A stretch of 64,000 bases of DNA from Asticcacaulis sp. AC460 (lineage in GTDB: Bacteria; Pseudomonadota; Alphaproteobacteria; Caulobacterales; Caulobacteraceae). Made by a program: the position numbers and the translations under genes. The first letter of the stretch is position 1, and each line of letters starts with the position of its first letter. Location of the stretch: assembly GCF_000495795.1 (NCBI RefSeq), contig NZ_AWGD01000041.1, positions 1 to 64,000 on the forward strand. The letters run 5' to 3'. Positions 17,437 to 28,028 of the stretch are shown here, piece by piece. The notes below the pieces were generated by a model. The model had not been told where the DNA came from and made no database searches. It worked only from the letters and a program-made list of their open reading frames with translations.

Positions 17437-17466
17437 GCAATTATTCAGTATGCTCGGGGGATTTCC

Positions 17467-19395
17467 GTGAAGAGTTCGATCGATCGCCGCCGCCTGCTCG
17501 CAGGTGTTACTGCCCTGGCCCTCACGTCCGTAGCGGCCCCTGTCGCCTGGGCGCAGGCCAGCCCCAGGCCGACACCGGCGCAATTTGCCAAAACGCCGCG
17601 CGTCGAGGAAATTTCGCTTTCCCCCGACGCGAAGCGTATCGCCTATGTCACCCAGGAAGGCGCCGAGCGCATTCTGGTAATCATCGACCTGGCTTCAGGC
17701 TCCGCCCAAAAATTTCCCATGGGCGCCTACAAGCTGCGCGACATGTTCTGGGCCGGACCGCAGCATATCGTCTTTGAAACCTCGGTCACCACGCCCGTCA
17801 AGATTGCGTGGCGCCTAAGCGAATATTTCCAGGCCCACGTCTTCAACATCGAAACCGGCAAGGCCATTACACTGTTCGATACGGCTGGTTATCACGATAT
17901 CGTCCTGGGCGGGTTCCAGGTCTTCAGACGTGATGGCAAATATTCTCTCAGCGCTTCCAATATCAGTCCGACGACCGACTCGGTTACCCTGTTCGAATTC
18001 GATCTTACCAGTCCGTCGGGTGATTTCCTGGACGGTGGCCGCGAAGGCACGACCGATTGGGTCGTCAGTCCCACCGGGCGTCTGCTAGGCCGGGAAAGCT
18101 TCGACGTTACCAATAACAGCCGCGGCGACTGGCTGCTCGAAATGTTCGTGGACAAGCGCTGGAAGGAAGTCGTGCGCCGCGCCGTCATCACGGAAACCCC
18201 ATCCCTCGTCGGGATCGGGCGCGACGAAGACCATCTGGTTATCTACCTTAACGAGGAAGGCGAAGGCGGCACCTATCACGAGATCGACGCTTCGGGCACA
18301 ATCGGCCCCGCCCTGTTCGGCGGAGACGGCAACAGATATCCCCTGTTCCATCCTCTGACGCGACGCCTTTGCGGCTATGGAGTAACGGGTGACTGGCCCG
18401 AACGCCACTACGACGATCAGGTCCTGGCGGGGGTCACGGGCGCGTTGGCCGACATGATCGAACCCGGCGAACGGGTCAAATCCGTCAGCTTTGCCGAGGA
18501 TCCGCGCAAGATGATCCTCTACACCGAAGGCCGGGGCAATGCCGGAAGTTACTTCTATACCGATTTCACCACCGGCGATGTTGTTCCGATCCTTCAGAAC
18601 TACCCTGACGTCGGCGCCGAATGGATCAGCGACAAGAAGGCCATTTCGTTCAAAGCTGCCGACGGCAAGACCATTCCCGCCTTCGTCACCTATCCTCCGT
18701 TCCGTGAACCGAAAGACCTGCCCCTGGTGGTCCTCGTCCACGGCGGTCCCCAGGCCCGCGACACCCTGGCCTTCGATTGGGAAGCCCAGGCCTACGCGTC
18801 GCAAGGCTATGCCGTCTTGCAGGTCAATTACCGCGGTTCGTCGGGCTATGGCTGGAACTATATGGCGTCAGGCTTTGGGGAATATGGCCGAAAGATGCAG
18901 ACCGACCTTTCCGATGGCGTGCGGCACCTGGTGAAGCTTGGGATCGTGGACGCCAAAAAGGTTGCGATTGCCGGCGCTTCCTATGGCGGATATGCCGCGT
19001 TGATGGGGGCCACGGTCGACCATGGTGTGTACGCCTGCGCCGTCGACATCGCCGGGGTGAGCGATCCGAAGTTCTTCTACCTCAATACCAACCTGACGGA
19101 AAATCCCCGCTATCGCTGGGCCAAGCGTATGCTCGGCGACGGAAATCTCGACGAAATTTCCCCCCTCAAGAACGCCGACAAGGCCGACATCCCGATCCTG
19201 ATCATCCATGGCGACGACGATACGGTCGTCTCCATCGAGGAGAGTAACCGGATGAACGGCGCCCTGAAGCGCGCCGGCAAGGATGTCACCTTCGTCAAAC
19301 TGCAGAATGAAGACCACTGGCAATCCACCGAAGCCGGCCGCACCGAGATGATCAATACGATCGTACCGTTCCTGAAACAGTACGTGCCGGTCTGA
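17467..19395 (+). CDS. Exported S9 family serine peptidase, array member 3
   Basis: 642 aa. GTG start at 17467 following a GGGGG-containing ribosome site. Leader 'DRRRLLAGVTALALTSVAAP...AWAQ' has the arginine pair of a Tat signal. Propeller region opens with 'PRVEEISLSPDAKRIAYV'; hydrolase domain has 'VVLVHGGPQARDTLAFDWEAQ', Ser505 ('GASYGGYAAL'), Asp585 ('HGDDDTVV') and His617 ('NEDHWQS'). It resembles member 4 more than members 1 and 2 ('TLAFDWEAQAYA', 'GFGEYGRKMQTDLSDGVRHL'), so the array looks like two pairs. Member 4 begins 22 bp downstream. Confidence 0.9.
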   Translation: MKSSIDRRRLLAGVTALALTSVAAPVAWAQASPRPTPAQFAKTPRVEEISLSPDAKRIAYVTQEGAERILVIIDLASGSAQKFPMGAYKLRDMFWAGPQHIVFETSVTTPVKIAWRLSEYFQAHVFNIETGKAITLFDTAGYHDIVLGGFQVFRRDGKYSLSASNISPTTDSVTLFEFDLTSPSGDFLDGGREGTTDWVVSPTGRLLGRESFDVTNNSRGDWLLEMFVDKRWKEVVRRAVITETPSLVGIGRDEDHLVIYLNEEGEGGTYHEIDASGTIGPALFGGDGNRYPLFHPLTRRLCGYGVTGDWPERHYDDQVLAGVTGALADMIEPGERVKSVSFAEDPRKMILYTEGRGNAGSYFYTDFTTGDVVPILQNYPDVGAEWISDKKAISFKAADGKTIPAFVTYPPFREPKDLPLVVLVHGGPQARDTLAFDWEAQAYASQGYAVLQVNYRGSSGYGWNYMASGFGEYGRKMQTDLSDGVRHLVKLGIVDAKKVAIAGASYGGYAALMGATVDHGVYACAVDIAGVSDPKFFYLNTNLTENPRYRWAKRMLGDGNLDEISPLKNADKADIPILIIHGDDDTVVSIEESNRMNGALKRAGKDVTFVKLQNEDHWQSTEAGRTEMINTIVPFLKQYVPV

Positions 19396-19417
19396 TCCGC
19401 AGAACAGGGGGGCGAGC

Positions 19418-21277
19418 ATGCGGTTAAGTCGTAGAGAAGTTCTGACCGGCCTGACGGTTGGGATGGCCGCCTTTCCGCGTGCACTGCACGCCGAAAGCGT
19501 TGCCCCCTTGCCGGCGCAGTTCGCCGCCACGCCCCGCGTCGAAGATATCGCCCTGTCGCCCGATGGCGCGCATCTGGCCATCGTCGCCTGGGAGAATGGT
19601 CGTCACCTGTTGAAAATTACCGCAATTGCCAGCGGTGAACAGACAGTTGCCCCTTTGGCGGATGAAAAATTACGCACTGTGTACTGGGCCAGTCCCGAAC
19701 ACGTCGCAGTCACCCAGTCACGGACCTTTCGTGGGTCCATGGAAATCTTCCACACGCGTATCATCAGCATCCGCACCGGCAAGGTGAGGGATTTGCCGGA
19801 CTCGGAGGTTCTCGGTCTGCTCCACGGCGAGGGCGGTTACCGGCTGGCCATTACCCATGGCGGGATTCTTTGGGATTACAGCCTGGATGACGGAAAGGAA
19901 CGAATACTCGACAGCGGGGGGCGCGGCTTCAAGTCGTGGGCCTTCCTGCCTGACGGCACCCTCGTCGGCCGGGAACGGGTAGATAATTCCAAGCTGAAGG
20001 AGGAGTTGTGGTATCTTGAATACTTCTCCGACGGCCACTGGTCCCAGTTGCGCCGCGAACCGATCGTCATCGATACCTCCAGCCTGATCGGGTTGGGGCC
20101 AGATGGCAAATCTCTGATTGTATATATTCGCAACGACGACGGCGGTGGAAGCTATCACGAGATCGGGGCAGACGCTCAGTTGGGCCCGCCGCTCTTTGAC
20201 GGGCGAGAAGACATGTTCCCGCTGTTCCATCCGACGACCTGGCAACTCTGTGGCCACGGCACCCAGGGGGACTGGCCGACCTATCATTACGACGACCCGA
20301 TCATGGCAGACGTCCAGACGGCCGTTCTGGCCCTGGCCACTCCGGGGCAACGCGTCCGGGCCGTCGATTTTGCCGAAGATCCGCGCAAGGTTCTCCTGTA
20401 TTTCGAAGGCAAGGGAAATGCAGGCAGCTACACCTTCTGTGACTTTACCACGGGTGACATCGTCGATATCGAAAGCAACTTTCCGACCATTCCGACCGAA
20501 TGGCTCAGCGATAAGGTCCGCATGGATTATCCTGCGGCGGACGGCCTTTCGATTCCAGCTTTCCTGACGCTTCCGCCGTTGCGGGGCGTAAAAGACCTGC
20601 CGCTGATCGTTCTGCCGCACGGCGGCCCCAATGCCCGCGATACGCTGGCTTTCGATTGGGAAGCGCAAGCTTACGCAGCGCAAGGCTACGCGGTTCTCCA
20701 ACCCAACTATCGTGGGTCCACGGGTTTCGGATGGGGGTTTATCAAGGCCGGCTTCGGGGAATACGGACGCAAAATGCAGACCGACTTGTCCGACGGTGTT
20801 CGTCATCTGACCGCGCAGGGCATCATCGATCCATCCAGGGTGGCGATCGTCGGTAGTTCCTATGGCGGTTATGCCGCGCTGGCCGGAGCGACGCTCGATA
20901 CCGGCGTCTATCGCTGCGCAGTGTCGGTCGCCGGAGTCAGCGACGTCGAATACCAGTATCTGCTGAACTCGAACCTGCGTGAAAACTCCGACTACCGCTA
21001 TATTCGCCGGATGATCGGCGATGGCGATGTGGACGAGATTTCCCCTGTCAAACACGCAGACGCGGTAACGATACCGATCCTGCTGGTTCATGGCGTCGAC
21101 GATATCATCGTTTCGATCGAACAAAGTTATCGCATGGAACGGGCACTTCGCCAGGCCGGCAAGACCTGCGAATTCGTCAAGCTTAAAGGCGAAGATCACT
21201 GGCTGTCGCGCGAGGATACGCGAATCCAGATGATCGACGCCATCAGCGCCTTTCTGAAAAAACACAATCCGGCATGA
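19418..21277 (+). CDS. Exported S9 family serine peptidase, array member 4
   Basis: 619 aa, last and shortest of the four. Leader 'LSRREVLTGLTVGMAAFPRALHAE' is Tat-like. Catalytic Ser481 sits in 'GSSYGGYAAL' (Ser replaces the Ala of the other three), Asp562 in 'HGVDDIIV', His594 in 'GEDHWLS'. The propeller is somewhat shorter than in the others. Followed 6 bp later by the 3' end of a convergent gene, so the array ends here. No terminator is obvious. Confidence 0.9.
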   Translation: MRLSRREVLTGLTVGMAAFPRALHAESVAPLPAQFAATPRVEDIALSPDGAHLAIVAWENGRHLLKITAIASGEQTVAPLADEKLRTVYWASPEHVAVTQSRTFRGSMEIFHTRIISIRTGKVRDLPDSEVLGLLHGEGGYRLAITHGGILWDYSLDDGKERILDSGGRGFKSWAFLPDGTLVGRERVDNSKLKEELWYLEYFSDGHWSQLRREPIVIDTSSLIGLGPDGKSLIVYIRNDDGGGSYHEIGADAQLGPPLFDGREDMFPLFHPTTWQLCGHGTQGDWPTYHYDDPIMADVQTAVLALATPGQRVRAVDFAEDPRKVLLYFEGKGNAGSYTFCDFTTGDIVDIESNFPTIPTEWLSDKVRMDYPAADGLSIPAFLTLPPLRGVKDLPLIVLPHGGPNARDTLAFDWEAQAYAAQGYAVLQPNYRGSTGFGWGFIKAGFGEYGRKMQTDLSDGVRHLTAQGIIDPSRVAIVGSSYGGYAALAGATLDTGVYRCAVSVAGVSDVEYQYLLNSNLRENSDYRYIRRMIGDGDVDEISPVKHADAVTIPILLVHGVDDIIVSIEQSYRMERALRQAGKTCEFVKLKGEDHWLSREDTRIQMIDAISAFLKKHNPA

Positions 21278-21283
21278 TCGAAC

Positions 21284-22180
21284 TCAAGGTTCCAGCCCCA
21301 CCACGCCATCGTTTTCGATATAGGCCGTCAGCGAAAAACCCTGCGGAAAGGTCTCGTTTTCCGGGTAGCGGACGTCGCTGATCCGCCAGCCTTCCGGTTG
21401 CTTGACGAAGTCGTAGATCACCGCCGTCGCCTTACCCATATTGGCGAAAAAGGCGGTGACCGTCTGCTGGTCCGGCGCATCTTTGTCGGTGGCCAGGACG
21501 TAGACATATTCGATCCGCGCATCCTGGCCGCTGACAAAGATATCCCAGTCGATCAGCGGCATTTCGCCGTCGGGCCGGTCCTGAACCGCCTTGTCGTACT
21601 GGGCTTCCAGTTCTGTCGTGAATGGCATGTACGGCTCATCGGTGGAACTGGCGGAGGGTTCCATCATGGGCGCGTAGTAGCGGACGATGGTCGACCCCGG
21701 TTCCGGGTCCGAGGCCGGGGTGGCGAGCAGCAGATGGGCGAAATGGCGCAGGTCAAAACCCGGCCCGTTTTCATCGTCAGGATAGCGGACATTGTCGATG
21801 CGCCAACCCTCCGGCGTCGCGACGAAATCGTAGAAGACCGTAGTCGCCTCACCCAGATTGTCGAACTTCGCCGTGACGACGTCGCCTTCGCGCTTCACCT
21901 TGAGCCTGGTCACGCCGAAATCCTGGCCGTTGACGAAGATGTCCCAGTCCAGAGGCGGAATATTGTTGTCGGGCTCCGTTGCGCCAGCCGTGTACAACAC
22001 TGCCAGTTCGGTGGTCATCAACCGCTGCGGCTTCACGTCGGGATAGACGTCCATGCCGACCGGCTTATACAGGGCATAGAGATCGCGGATGATCTGTTCC
22101 GGCGCAGGGCCGGGTGTTGCGGCGAGTACCGGCGCCGCCGACAGCGCCAGGGCAGAGATAAGAAACGTACGGCGCAACAT
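21284..22180 (-). CDS. Exported protein with two DUF3828-type repeats
   Basis: 298 aa with signal peptide ('RRTFLISALALSAAPVLAAT'). The mature protein is an internal duplication: each half has 'IRDLYALY...' or 'IVRYYAPM', then 'PLDWDIFVNGQD' or 'LIDWDIFVSGQD', then 'ATTVFYDFVATPEGWRIDNVRYP' or 'ATAVIYDFVKQPEGWRISDVRYP'. This matches my recollection of the DUF3828 fold (NTF2-like, periplasmic, unknown function). Monocistronic and convergent with the peptidase array. Confidence 0.75.
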   Translation of the reverse strand: MLRRTFLISALALSAAPVLAATPGPAPEQIIRDLYALYKPVGMDVYPDVKPQRLMTTELAVLYTAGATEPDNNIPPLDWDIFVNGQDFGVTRLKVKREGDVVTAKFDNLGEATTVFYDFVATPEGWRIDNVRYPDDENGPGFDLRHFAHLLLATPASDPEPGSTIVRYYAPMMEPSASSTDEPYMPFTTELEAQYDKAVQDRPDGEMPLIDWDIFVSGQDARIEYVYVLATDKDAPDQQTVTAFFANMGKATAVIYDFVKQPEGWRISDVRYPENETFPQGFSLTAYIENDGVVGLEP

Positions 22181-22332
22181 GGCGGTCTCCCCTGAAGTGA
22201 TGCCAATCTAAGCGGGAAGAGTTGGACTGACCATGTACAAAGCCTGTAATGTAACGCCGATTTACTCAGACAAATAAAGCTTTCTGCTTCGCCAATACGC
22301 CGCAAAATAGCTTTGTCAAACAGACATTTCAG

Positions 22333-22342
22333 TGTCATGACA
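22333..22342. promoter_or_regulatory. TGTCATGACA palindrome at the GntR gene start
   Basis: Perfect 10-bp palindrome ending at the first base of the regulator's ATG. FadR-type GntR proteins often bind such short palindromes and repress themselves; that is the only reason to suspect an operator here. Confidence 0.3.
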
Positions 22343-23169
22343 TGGACATGAGAAAACCCGCCCCACCCGAGTCGGCCGGCGAAGACGAGTCCTCCGACAT
22401 CAAGACCCTGTCCCGCCGCCTGAAAATAGGCGCCGCGCGCCCGCGTGACGGCGGCCCCGGACAGAACCATCCGATGTATCAGGGCCGGCTGCACGGCGCC
22501 CTGGCGCGGCAACTGGGCGTCGATATCCTGCGCGGCGTCTACAAGCAGGGCGAAATCCTGCCCAATGAAATCGATTCGTCGTCGTCGCTGGACATTTCGC
22601 GTTCGGCCTATCGCGAATCCATCCGCATCCTGGCCGCCAAGGGCATGGTCGAGAGCCGTCCCAAGACCGGCACGCGCGTTACCGAACGGACGCGCTGGAA
22701 CCTGCTGGATCCCGAGGTCCTGGGCTGGATGTTCGAGACCGAGCCTCCCCATGACTTCGTCAAGGCGCTGTTCGAACTGCGCCTGATTACCGAACCGGCG
22801 GCCGCCGAACTGGCCGCCCAGCGCCGCACCGACGAGCAGGTCGAATCGATGCGCCATTCGATCGAGGTCATGAAGCGCGAGACGCTGCAGACCGAGGCCG
22901 GCCGCCGCGCCGACCTGGAGTTTCACCACACCCTGATCCAGGCCACCGACAACGAAGCCCTGGCGTCGCTCAGCTCATCGATCGAAGCCGCGGTGTCGTG
23001 GACGACGCGCTACAAGGCGCGGCACAATGTGCTGACCCGCGACCCGGTGCCGGACCATGAACGCGTCTTTGAAGCGGTCGCGGCCGGCGACGGGCGGGCG
23101 GCACGGTGGTGCATGGAATCACTCATCCGCATGGCCCACGAAGACACCCAGCGCGCGTTTACGAACTGA
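22342..23169 (+). CDS. FadR-subfamily GntR transcriptional regulator
   Basis: 275 aa. A polar N-terminal extension of about 45 residues precedes the winged-helix domain ('LARQLGVDILRGVYKQGEILPNE', 'ISRSAYRESIRILAAKGMVESRPKTGTRV', about 50-120) and an all-helical FCD ligand domain (about 125-265, metal ligands likely in 'ELRLITEPAAAELAA', 'DLEFHHTLIQATDN', 'DHERVFEAVAAGD'). Relatives such as DgoR and UxuR sense sugar acids. The following aldose epimerase and sugar-acid dehydratase genes on the same strand make a sugar-acid regulon plausible. An internal Met before the domain (about residue 45) is an alternative start. Confidence 0.85.
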   Translation: MDMRKPAPPESAGEDESSDIKTLSRRLKIGAARPRDGGPGQNHPMYQGRLHGALARQLGVDILRGVYKQGEILPNEIDSSSSLDISRSAYRESIRILAAKGMVESRPKTGTRVTERTRWNLLDPEVLGWMFETEPPHDFVKALFELRLITEPAAAELAAQRRTDEQVESMRHSIEVMKRETLQTEAGRRADLEFHHTLIQATDNEALASLSSSIEAAVSWTTRYKARHNVLTRDPVPDHERVFEAVAAGDGRAARWCMESLIRMAHEDTQRAFTN

Positions 23170-23251
23170 AAGTCCTTAGCGAAGGCGCAAATCACGCGAG
23201 CCGAGCCTTAAACGGCGGTTATTTTGTGTGATTTTTTAATTTCCTATTGTC

Positions 23252-23265
23252 TGACTTTATAGTCA
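23252..23265. promoter_or_regulatory. TGACT-N4-AGTCA inverted repeat upstream of the mutarotase gene
   Basis: TGACTTTATAGTCA, 5-bp perfect arms around TTAT, 107 bp before the epimerase start and overlapping a TTATAG that could be a -10 box. A candidate binding site for the upstream GntR regulator; inferred from position only. Confidence 0.35.
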
Positions 23266-23371
23266 CGGCTATGACTCGTGCGATAAATTAGTGCCTTGCC
23301 ATGCGGCCGGGCGCATAACGGGTGTTGGAAACGGACGTTCTTTAGTCCCAGCGTCTCAGGAGAGGCATAGC

Positions 23372-24544
23372 ATGATGTCGATGGTGAAGAAATTGGGTTT
23401 GGCGGTAAGCCTGGGCGCGATCATGTGCCTGTCGGCCTGCGCCGACAAGGGCGCGGAGACAACCAAGGCCGCCGCGGTAAGCGCGGAACGCGCCGATTGG
23501 GGCGCGCTGTCGGACGGCAGCAAGGTCGAGGCCGTGGTGCTGAAGAATTCCAAGGGCGTGTCCGCCCGCATCATTACCTACGGCGCCACCCTGCAGAACC
23601 TGATCGTGCCCGACAAGGCCGGCGCGCCCGGCGATATCGTCATCGGCTATGACAACATCGAAGGCTACGAAAAGACCCCGAACTATACCGGCGTCACCGT
23701 CGGCCGCTATGCCAACCGCATCGCCAAGGGCAAGTTCACCCTAGACGGCAAGGAATACACCCTGGCCATCAACAACAAGCCCAACGCACTGCACGGCGGC
23801 CTGAAGGGCTGGGACAAGCGCAACTGGACCATCACCGACGTCAAGAGCGGCGATACCGCCTCCGTCACCCTGCAATATGTCTCGCCGGACGGCGAGGAAG
23901 GCTATCCCGGCACCGTGACCGCCGAAGTGACCTATGCGCTCAACGAAAACAACGACCTGACGATCAGCTACAAGGCCACCACCGACAAGCCGACCGTCGT
24001 CAACATGACCAACCACTCGCTGTTCAACCTGGGCGGCGTTCCGGTCACGCGTTCGGCGCTGGACGCGACGGTGAAGATCGAGTCCGACGCCATCCTGGCC
24101 GTCGACAAGACCCTGATCCCGACTGGCGAACTGGCCGTCAAGGGTACCCCCTTCGACTTCAATACCCCGGGCCTGATCAGCGAGCGCGTTACCTCGACCC
24201 ACCCGCAGATCGTCATCGGTAATGCCGGTATCGACCACAATTACATCATCCGTGGCGGCCTGACGCCCGCGCCGAAGCCTGCTGTCACGATCGAAGACAA
24301 GACCACGGGCCGCGGCATGACCATCGCCACCACCGAGCCGGGCATCCAGATGTACACCGGCAACTTCCTGGACGGCACCATTGCCGGCAAGGGCGGCCAG
24401 AAGCTGGTCAAGTACCAGGCCGTCGCCTTTGAAGCGCAACGGTACCCGGACAGCCCCAACCAGGCGTCCTTCCCGACGACCCGCCTGGATCCCGGCCAGA
24501 CCTACACCCAGACGACCGTCCATCACCTCTACACTGTCCAGTAA
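23372..24544 (+). CDS. galM: Aldose 1-epimerase (mutarotase), predicted lipoprotein
   Basis: 390 aa. Interconverts alpha and beta anomers of hexoses or pentoses. Start set at the ATG after CAGGAGAGG; the upstream extension to 23291 has no family match. A lipoprotein signal is visible: 'KKLGLAVSLGAIMCLSAC' with lipobox LSAC, so the enzyme should sit in the periplasm on a membrane. Family motifs: 'YGATLQNLIVPDKAG', 'VGRYANRIAKGKF', 'NALHGGLKGWDK', catalytic His in 'NMTNHSLFNLGG', catalytic Glu in 'VAFEAQRYPDSPNQ'. Nine bases separate it from the dehydratase gene, so both likely form an operon. Confidence 0.9.
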   Translation: MMSMVKKLGLAVSLGAIMCLSACADKGAETTKAAAVSAERADWGALSDGSKVEAVVLKNSKGVSARIITYGATLQNLIVPDKAGAPGDIVIGYDNIEGYEKTPNYTGVTVGRYANRIAKGKFTLDGKEYTLAINNKPNALHGGLKGWDKRNWTITDVKSGDTASVTLQYVSPDGEEGYPGTVTAEVTYALNENNDLTISYKATTDKPTVVNMTNHSLFNLGGVPVTRSALDATVKIESDAILAVDKTLIPTGELAVKGTPFDFNTPGLISERVTSTHPQIVIGNAGIDHNYIIRGGLTPAPKPAVTIEDKTTGRGMTIATTEPGIQMYTGNFLDGTIAGKGGQKLVKYQAVAFEAQRYPDSPNQASFPTTRLDPGQTYTQTTVHHLYTVQ

Positions 24545-24553
24545 GACCCCCTG

Positions 24554-26356
24554 ATGTCCTTCGATAAGCCTGCCCAAAAAACGCTGCGCTCGCGCGCCTG
24601 GTTCGACAACCCGCACAATGCCGACATGACGGCGCTCTACCTGGAGCGTTACATGAACTTCGGTCTGTCGCTGGAGGAGCTGCAATCCGGCAAGCCGATT
24701 ATCGGCATTGCCCAGACCGGCTCCGACCTGTCGCCCTGCAACCGGCACCACCTGGTGCTGGCCGACCGCATCCGGGCAGGCATTATCGAAGCGGGCGGTA
24801 TCCCGCTGGAATTCCCGGTTCACCCGATCCAGGAAACCGGCAAGCGCCCGACAGCCGGGCTGGACCGCAACCTGGCCTATATCGGCCTGGTCGAGGTCCT
24901 GTATGGCTACCCGCTGGACGGGGTGGTACTCACGATCGGCTGCGACAAGACCACGCCGGCCTGCCTGATGGCGGCCGCCACGGTCAATATCCCCGCCATC
25001 GCCCTGTCGGTCGGCCCGATGCTGAACGGCTGGTACAAGGGGCAACGCACCGGTTCCGGCACCATCGTCTGGAAGGCTCGCGAACTGCTGGCCGCCGGCG
25101 AGATCGACTACCAGGGCTTCATCAAGCTGGTGGCGTCGTCGGCGCCGTCGACCGGCTACTGCAACACCATGGGCACGGCCACGACGATGAACTCGCTGGC
25201 CGAAGCCCTGGGCATGCAACTCCCCTACTCGGCCGCCATTCCGGCGCCGCACCGCGACCGCCAGGAATGCGCCTGGCGCACCGGCAAGCGCATCGTCGAC
25301 ATGGTCCATGAAGACCTCAAGCCGTCGGATATTCTGACCAAAGAGGCGTTTATCAACGCCATCCGCGTCAATTCGGCCATCGGCGGCTCGACCAATGCCC
25401 CGATCCACCTCAACGCCCTGGCCCGCCATATCGGCGTCGAGCTGAAGGTCGAGGACTGGCAGACCTATGGCGAAGAGGTGCCGCTGATCGTCAATCTGAT
25501 GCCGGCCGGCGAATATCTCGGCGAAGATTATCACCATGCCGGCGGCGTTCCCGCCGTGGTCAAGCAATTGATGAACCAGGGCCTGATCCATGAGGATGCC
25601 CTGACCGTTACCGGCACGTCGCTGGGCGACAACTGCCGTGACGCTGTCATCGAAGATGAGAACGTCATCCGTCCCTATGACAAGCCGCTGAAGGAACGCG
25701 CCGGTTTCCGCGTCCTGTCGGGCAACCTGTTTACCTCCGCCGTTATGAAGGTCAGCGTGATTTCGCCGGAATTCCGCGCGCGCTACCTGTCCAACCCAAA
25801 CGATCCGGAGGCCTTCGAAGGCCGGGCCATCGTGTTCGACGGGCCGGAACATTATCACAACAGCATCGACGACGAGTCACTGGGGATCGACGAGCACTGC
25901 ATCCTGTTCATGCGCGGTGCCGGCCCGATCGGCTATCCCGGCGCGGCCGAGGTCGTCAACATGCGTCCGCCGTCCTACCTGATCAAGAAGGGCATCTCGT
26001 CCCTGGCCTGTATCGGCGATGGCCGTCAGTCGGGCACGTCGGGTTCGCCGTCGATCCTGAATGCTTCGCCGGAAGCCGCGGCCGGGGGCAACCTGGCCCT
26101 GCTGCAGACCGGCGACCAGGTGCGCGTCGACCTGCTGACCAACACGGTCAATGTGCTGATTTCCGACGAGGACCTGGCCCAGCGCCGGGCCGCGCTCGAC
26201 GCGGCGGGCGGCTTCCAGTATCCGAAGAGCCAGACGCCGTGGCAGGTCATGCAACGCGCCGTCGTCGGCCAGATGGACACCGGCGCCACGCTGGAAGATT
26301 CGGTGCAGTTCCAGCGTATCGCCCAGACGATGGGCCTGCCCAGAGATAATCACTAA
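24554..26356 (+). CDS. IlvD/Edd-family dehydratase, probable sugar-acid (aldonate) dehydratase
   Basis: 600 aa Fe-S dehydratase. Cysteines that bind the cluster in this family are present: '[11 protein letters not shown]', '[11 protein letters not shown]' and 'GYCNTMGTA'. The overall pattern ('[26 protein letters not shown]', '[14 protein letters not shown]', '[21 protein letters not shown]') resembles xylonate and arabonate dehydratases instead of the branched-chain enzyme IlvD. Such enzymes turn aldonates into 2-keto-3-deoxy acids. The exact substrate cannot be set; co-location with a mutarotase and a GntR regulator supports a sugar-oxidation route. Its 3' end is 6 bp from that of convergent hutU. 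Confidence 0.88.
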   Translation: MSFDKPAQKTLRSRAWFDNPHNADMTALYLERYMNFGLSLEELQSGKPIIGIAQTGSDLSPCNRHHLVLADRIRAGIIEAGGIPLEFPVHPIQETGKRPTAGLDRNLAYIGLVEVLYGYPLDGVVLTIGCDKTTPACLMAAATVNIPAIALSVGPMLNGWYKGQRTGSGTIVWKARELLAAGEIDYQGFIKLVASSAPSTGYCNTMGTATTMNSLAEALGMQLPYSAAIPAPHRDRQECAWRTGKRIVDMVHEDLKPSDILTKEAFINAIRVNSAIGGSTNAPIHLNALARHIGVELKVEDWQTYGEEVPLIVNLMPAGEYLGEDYHHAGGVPAVVKQLMNQGLIHEDALTVTGTSLGDNCRDAVIEDENVIRPYDKPLKERAGFRVLSGNLFTSAVMKVSVISPEFRARYLSNPNDPEAFEGRAIVFDGPEHYHNSIDDESLGIDEHCILFMRGAGPIGYPGAAEVVNMRPPSYLIKKGISSLACIGDGRQSGTSGSPSILNASPEAAAGGNLALLQTGDQVRVDLLTNTVNVLISDEDLAQRRAALDAAGGFQYPKSQTPWQVMQRAVVGQMDTGATLEDSVQFQRIAQTMGLPRDNH

Positions 26357-26362
26357 CTCCGG

Positions 26363-28027
<1,665 letters not shown>

Positions 28028-28028
28028 G

